Shown: piece by piece, positions 32,464 to 36,116 of the stretch
How positions within the stretch are numbered: the stretch's first letter is position 1
How the letters are laid out: every line of letters begins with the position of its first letter
Assembly (NCBI RefSeq): GCF_003501885.1
Contig: NZ_QWFA01000045.1
Coordinates: 1 to 36,116 of the forward strand
Source of the DNA: Streptomyces globisporus
GTDB lineage: Bacteria > Actinomycetota > Actinomycetes > Streptomycetales > Streptomycetaceae
DNA length: 36,116 nt
Direction: 5' to 3'
Made by a program: the position numbers and the translations under genes
Notes under the pieces: model-generated
What the model was told of the DNA's origin: nothing
What the model saw: only the letters and a program-made list of their open reading frames with translations
The model's database searches: none

Positions 32464-34110
32464 ATGAGCCAGAGCACCGCCCCCCAGAGCACCCCCGACC
32501 ACCGCACCGTGCTGTTGCGCGGCGGAGACGTCCACAGCCCCGCCGACCCGTTCGCCACCGCGATGGTCGTCGAACGCGGGCATGTCGCCTGGGTGGGTTC
32601 CGAAGGGGCCGCCGACGCCTTCGCGAGCGGCGTGGACGAGGTGGTCGACCTCGAAGGCGCCCTGGTCACCCCGGCGTTCACCGACGCCCATGTGCACACC
32701 ACCGCCACCGGCCTGGCCCTGACCGGGCTCGACCTCTCCGGCGCCCGCACCCTGTCCGAGGCGCTCGGCCTCGTCCGGGCGTTCGGCGACGCCCGCGCCC
32801 CCGGGGACGTCCTGCTCGGACACGGCTGGGACGCCGCCCGCTGGCCCGAGCGGCGGCACCCCTCGCGCGCCGAGCTCGACGAGGCGGCCGGCGGCCGGGC
32901 CCTCTACCTGCCGCGCATCGACGTGCACTCCGCGGTCGTCACGACGGCCCTGCTGGACCTGGTCCCCGGCGTCACCGCGATGAGCGGGTATCACCCGGAC
33001 GGGCCGCTGACCGGCGACGCCCACCACGCGGTGCGGGCCGCCGCGCACAACGCGCTGCCGGCCGCCCAGCGGGCCGCCGCCCAGCGCGCCGCCCTCGACC
33101 ACGCCGCCTCCCTCGGCATCGGCAGCGTCCACGAGTGCGGCGGGCCCGAGATCTCCGACGAGGAGGACTTCACCGCCCTCCTCGCGCTGGCCGCCGAGCG
33201 GCCCGGACCACGCGTCTTCGGCCTCTGGGCCGAGGAGATCGCGGACGAGAAGGACGCCCGTCGCATCCGCGAACTCGGCGCGATCGGCGCGGCCGGAGAC
33301 CTGTTCGTCGACGGCTCCCTGGGCTCGCACACCGCCTGCCTGCACCAGCCCTACACGGACGCCCCGCACACCGGCACCGCCCACCTGGACGCCGCCCGGA
33401 TCGCCGCCCATGTCACCGCCTGCACCGAGGCCGGCCTCCAGGCGGGCTTCCACGCCATCGGCGACGCCGCGGTCACCGCCGTCGTGGACGGGATCAGGGC
33501 CGCAGCCGGAGCGCTCGGCCTCGACCGGATCCGGGCCGCCCGGCACCGCGTCGAGCACGCCGAGATGCTCACCCCCGAGACGATCGCCGCCTTCGCCGAA
33601 CTGGGCCTCACCGCCTCCGTCCAGCCCGCCTTCGACGCCGCCTGGGGCGGCCCGGACGGGATGTACGCCGAACGCCTCGGCGCGGAGCGGGCCGCCTCCC
33701 TCAACCCGTACGCCGCGCTGCTGCGCGCCGGAGTGCCACTCGCCTTCGGCTCCGACAGCCCCGTCACCCCGCTCGACCCCTGGGGCACCGTGCGGGCCGC
33801 CGCCCACCACCGCACCCCGGAGCACCGCGTCTCGGTCCGCGCCGGGTTCACCGCCCACACCCGGGGCGGCTGGCGGGCCATCGGCCGCGACGACGCGGGC
33901 CTTTTGGTGCCCGGCGCCCCGGCCGACTACGCCGTCTGGCGGACCGCCGAACTGCTGGTCCAGGCCCCCGACGACCGGGTCGCCCGCTGGTCCACCGACC
34001 CCAGGTCCGGCACGCCCGGCCTGCCGGACCTGACCCCCGGGGCGGACCTTCCCGTCTGCCTGCGGACCGTGGTCCTCGGACAAACGGTCTACGTGCGACC
34101 GAACGAGTGA
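32464..34110 (+). CDS. Metal-dependent amidohydrolase (YtcJ-like, amidohydrolase family 3)
   Basis: This 548-residue cytosolic hydrolase has a small beta-sandwich (N- and C-terminal segments) around a TIM barrel. Metal ligands include His76-Val-His78 in FTDAHVHTT, the GFHAIGDAAV and RVEHAEM blocks and the Asp of FGSDSPV. The LDLSGARTLSEAL and GHGWDAARWPE patterns are characteristic of the YtcJ branch, whose substrates are mostly unknown amides or imides. The ATG at 32464 lacks a clear ribosome binding site, so the mRNA may be leaderless. The gene lies alone between the Lrp gene and a 484-base gap. Confidence 0.92.
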   Translation: MSQSTAPQSTPDHRTVLLRGGDVHSPADPFATAMVVERGHVAWVGSEGAADAFASGVDEVVDLEGALVTPAFTDAHVHTTATGLALTGLDLSGARTLSEALGLVRAFGDARAPGDVLLGHGWDAARWPERRHPSRAELDEAAGGRALYLPRIDVHSAVVTTALLDLVPGVTAMSGYHPDGPLTGDAHHAVRAAAHNALPAAQRAAAQRAALDHAASLGIGSVHECGGPEISDEEDFTALLALAAERPGPRVFGLWAEEIADEKDARRIRELGAIGAAGDLFVDGSLGSHTACLHQPYTDAPHTGTAHLDAARIAAHVTACTEAGLQAGFHAIGDAAVTAVVDGIRAAAGALGLDRIRAARHRVEHAEMLTPETIAAFAELGLTASVQPAFDAAWGGPDGMYAERLGAERAASLNPYAALLRAGVPLAFGSDSPVTPLDPWGTVRAAAHHRTPEHRVSVRAGFTAHTRGGWRAIGRDDAGLLVPGAPADYAVWRTAELLVQAPDDRVARWSTDPRSGTPGLPDLTPGADLPVCLRTVVLGQTVYVRPNE

Positions 34111-34594
34111 CGTCGGGATATTTCGTACCGCCGATCGATGGCCCGATCACCGGTCCACGACCTGCGCCCCTTCGGCACTGACCAGGCCATTTCGGAAAAA
34201 GTCGCAGGTCGCACGGCTGTTGACAGAAAGCGCCCACGGGCCGGTAGGTTCGGCCGGGTCCACCACAGGACGTCCGACCGGTTAAACCTCCACGCAGTCG
34301 TCGAACGCCGCTGGGTCATGAGGCGGTGTGCCGCACCGGCGCACCACCGCTGACAGCCAGGTTCAGCGCCCGCGCCTCGGGGGCGAGGGAAGGATTCAGC
34401 CGGACGGAGGGTGGGACCCGGGTGGGGCCCGGACGTTCAGTAGACAACGGCTTTCGGTCGACCCGCAGCCAGCGGGTCCCAGGTCGGCCCGAAGGGCGCC
34501 GGGCCCCGATCCGCAGTTCCCCCGTGGGGGCGCGACCGTCCGGCCGGTGTGCTGGATATGGTGTCCCCCTGTGTTCGGACTCTAAGGGGCAGTA
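34111..34594. other. 484-base non-coding region upstream of ppm1
   Basis: No gene is supported on either strand; the open frames here have atypical composition. It contains a good promoter at 34220-34250, which would give a long leader of about 340 bases, and a second -10-like TATGGT around 34558-34563 close to the start codon. An AAGGGG ribosome binding site is at 34583-34588. No riboswitch consensus was recognised. Confidence 0.5.
34220..34250 (+). promoter_or_regulatory. Predicted promoter, TTGACA-N19-TAGGTT
   Basis: A perfect -35 TTGACA (34220-34225) and a Streptomyces-type -10 TAGGTT (34245-34250), or GTAGGT with an 18-base spacer. The spacing is slightly long. It would transcribe toward ppm1. 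Confidence 0.5.
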
Positions 34595-35362
34595 GTGAAC
34601 GACGGCGGTCAGAGGCAGTTCGGCCCGCTCGGCAAGGTTCTGGTGATCATTCCGACCTACAACGAGGTCGAGAACATCAAGCCGATCGTCGACCGGGTGC
34701 GCACCGCCGTCCCGGACGCCGACATCCTGGTGGCCGACGACAACAGCCCCGACGGCACCGGCAAGGCGGCCGACGAGATCGCGGCCGCCGACGACCAGGT
34801 CCACGTACTGCACCGCAAAGGCAAGGAAGGGCTCGGCGCCGCCTACCTCGCGGGCTTCGCCTGGGGCTCCGAGCACGGCTACGGCGTCCTCGTCGAGATG
34901 GACGCCGACGGCTCCCACCAGCCCGAGGAACTGCCCCGGCTGCTCACCGCGCTCAAGGGCGCCGACCTGGTCCTGGGATCCCGCTGGGTGCCCGGCGGTC
35001 GCGTGGTCAACTGGCCCAAGAGCCGCGAGGTCATCTCGCGCGGCGGCAGCCTCTACTCCCGGCTCGCCCTCGGCCTCTCCGTCCGGGACGTCACCGGTGG
35101 CTACCGCGCCTTCCGCACCGAGACACTGAACGGCCTCGGGCTCGGCGAGGTCGCCTCGCAGGGCTACTGCTTCCAGGTGGACCTCGCCCGCCGCGCGGTC
35201 GAGGCGGGCTACCACGTGGTCGAGGTCCCCATCACCTTCGTCGACCGGGAGATCGGCGACTCGAAGATGAGCCGGGACATCCTCGTCGAGGCGCTCTGGC
35301 GGGTCACCGGCTGGGGCATCACCTCCCGCGCGAACAAGGTCCTGGGCCGCAAGACCCTCTGA
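34595..35362 (+). CDS. ppm1: Polyprenol-phosphate mannosyltransferase
   Basis: This 255-residue GT2 enzyme transfers mannose from GDP-mannose to polyprenol phosphate, supplying the donor for protein O-mannosylation by the membrane Pmt. Visible features are VLVIIPTYNEVENI, VADDNSPDGTG, the metal/nucleotide DAD motif Asp103-Ala-Asp105 in EMDADGSHQPEEL, VLGSRWVPGGRVVNWP and DVTGGYRAFR. It lacks any acyltransferase (Lnt) fusion or C-terminal membrane domain, matching the stand-alone Streptomyces form. GTG start with AAGGGG six bases upstream. Upstream regulation probably comes from the long leader. The pathway matters for phage phiC31 infection in S. coelicolor (known for ppm1 there). Confidence 0.94.
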   Translation: MNDGGQRQFGPLGKVLVIIPTYNEVENIKPIVDRVRTAVPDADILVADDNSPDGTGKAADEIAAADDQVHVLHRKGKEGLGAAYLAGFAWGSEHGYGVLVEMDADGSHQPEELPRLLTALKGADLVLGSRWVPGGRVVNWPKSREVISRGGSLYSRLALGLSVRDVTGGYRAFRTETLNGLGLGEVASQGYCFQVDLARRAVEAGYHVVEVPITFVDREIGDSKMSRDILVEALWRVTGWGITSRANKVLGRKTL

Positions 35363-35481
35363 CACGCCCCGGGGCCCGCGACCGAGGGCGGTGCCGGGAA
35401 CGCGCCCGGGGCCCGCCGGCCGGTCCGCTTCGTGATCACCCCCTTACGCCGCTTGCACGCCGGTACGGGCACACTGGGGGC

Positions 35482-36090
35482 ATGACGACCGGCACTCCGC
35501 CCCCGCCCCGTCCCCGGCGCTCGCGCGCCCGTAGATTCCTGCCGCTGGCCCTGGCCGCCTGGCTGGTCCTGGAGATCTGGCTCCTGACCCTGGTCGCCTC
35601 GGCCGCGGGCGGCCTCACGGTCCTGCTGATCCTGGTGGCCGGAGCCGCGCTCGGCGCCGTGGTCATCAAGAGCGCCGGCCGGCGCGCCTTCAAGAACCTC
35701 ACCGAGACCCTCCAGCAGATGCCGGGACAGCCCGGCGCCCCCGCCACGCCGCCGACGGCCCCCGCGGGCGGCAAGGGCACCCGGGGCAACGGGCTGCTGA
35801 TGCTGGGCGGGTTGCTGCTCCTGATCCCCGGCCTGATCTCGGACGCGGCCGGACTGCTCCTGCTGGTCCCGCCGGTGCGGACCATGATCAGCCGTTACGC
35901 GGAGCGCTCGCTGGAACGCCGGATGCGGGCCGCGGCGCCCGGCAGCCTCGGGGGCGCGTTCCAGCAGGCCCGGATGCACCGCCCGGACGGAAAGATCGTC
36001 CAGGGCGAGGTCATCCGCGAGGACGCCCCCCGGGCGTCCGGCGGGCCCGACGACGACCCCCAGGGGCCCCGCCCGCCCCTCGCCCCCTGA
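35482..36090 (+). CDS. fxsA: FxsA-family membrane protein
   Basis: This 202-residue cytoplasmic membrane protein has three or four hydrophobic segments (about 18-40, 43-63, 103-121 and 123-135) and the FxsA pattern LEIWLLTLVASAAGG ... GLLMLGGLLLLIPGLISDAAGLLLLVPPVR. E. coli FxsA is known for relieving F-plasmid exclusion of phage T7; the cellular role is unknown. The N-tail is Pro/Arg-rich and the C-tail is acidic and Pro-rich, longer than in enterobacterial FxsA. The ATG at 35482 follows GGGGGC. A 119-base gap separates it from ppm1. It ends 26 bases before the window edge. Confidence 0.93.
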   Translation: MTTGTPPPPRPRRSRARRFLPLALAAWLVLEIWLLTLVASAAGGLTVLLILVAGAALGAVVIKSAGRRAFKNLTETLQQMPGQPGAPATPPTAPAGGKGTRGNGLLMLGGLLLLIPGLISDAAGLLLLVPPVRTMISRYAERSLERRMRAAAPGSLGGAFQQARMHRPDGKIVQGEVIREDAPRASGGPDDDPQGPRPPLAP

Positions 36091-36116
36091 GTGGCCGTTC
36101 GCACAAGAGCCGCGGG

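Overview
The window is from a high-GC actinobacterium, almost certainly a Streptomyces. The signs are strongly GC-biased third codon positions, many GTG starts, purine-rich ribosome binding sites, secreted GH6 and GH18 enzymes, a ROK regulator, an S-adenosyl methyltransferase of the Methyltransf_19 type and a mycothiol-era DinB protein. From memory (no search was run), the gene order resembles the S. coelicolor segment around SCO1422 to SCO1448: ROK/MFS pair, chitinase, riboflavin genes, hisE-hisG, CNNM pair, CbxX-like ATPase, chiD, acyl-CoA dehydrogenase, ppm1, fxsA. Most of the window is therefore conserved core-arm sequence. The clearest foreign-looking insertion is near the left end.

Left part (1-7,540). 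The window opens inside a secreted GH6 cellulase. A 495-base gap with a possible decayed reading frame follows. Next comes a low-GC polymorphic-toxin cassette: a deaminase toxin domain without its secretion N-terminus, plus a SUKH-type immunity protein. Then come an NCS2 uracil/xanthine permease and an MFS transporter (minus strand), divergent from a ROK repressor. The MFS-ROK intergenic region holds a perfect TATCAGG-N7-CCTGATA operator. An NmrA-like reductase closes this part.

Centre (7,540-19,135). A large modular GH18 chitinase is transcribed leftward from a promoter that overlaps the classic chitinase direct repeats. To its right an FMN riboswitch leads the riboflavin operon ribD-ribE-ribM-ribBA-ribH, in which ribE, ribM and ribBA are translationally coupled. 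hisE, hisG and a PH-domain membrane protein follow, then a terminator, a structured leader and two CNNM/CBS transporters with a 4-base overlap.

Right part (19,135-36,116). This holds an EccA/CbbX-like AAA ATPase with a C-rich hairpin-forming region upstream that could be a small RNA or leader; a uridine-kinase-like P-loop protein; a Tat-exported C39-like peptidase; a methyltransferase; a PepSY membrane protein with a His/Met-rich membrane partner; a DinB-like protein; a small membrane protein; a second chitinase (chiD type) with the same promoter architecture as the first; an acyl-CoA dehydrogenase; small hypothetical proteins; an Lrp/AsnC regulator; an amidohydrolase; polyprenol-phosphate mannosyltransferase; and FxsA.

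Functional threads. (1) Polysaccharide and aminosugar use: GH6, two co-regulated chitinases and the ROK/MFS pair, which matches the glucosamine-linked RokL6 system. (2) Riboflavin synthesis and uptake under FMN control. (3) An orphan toxin-immunity cassette. (4) Candidate RNA-level control upstream of the CNNM genes and the AAA ATPase.
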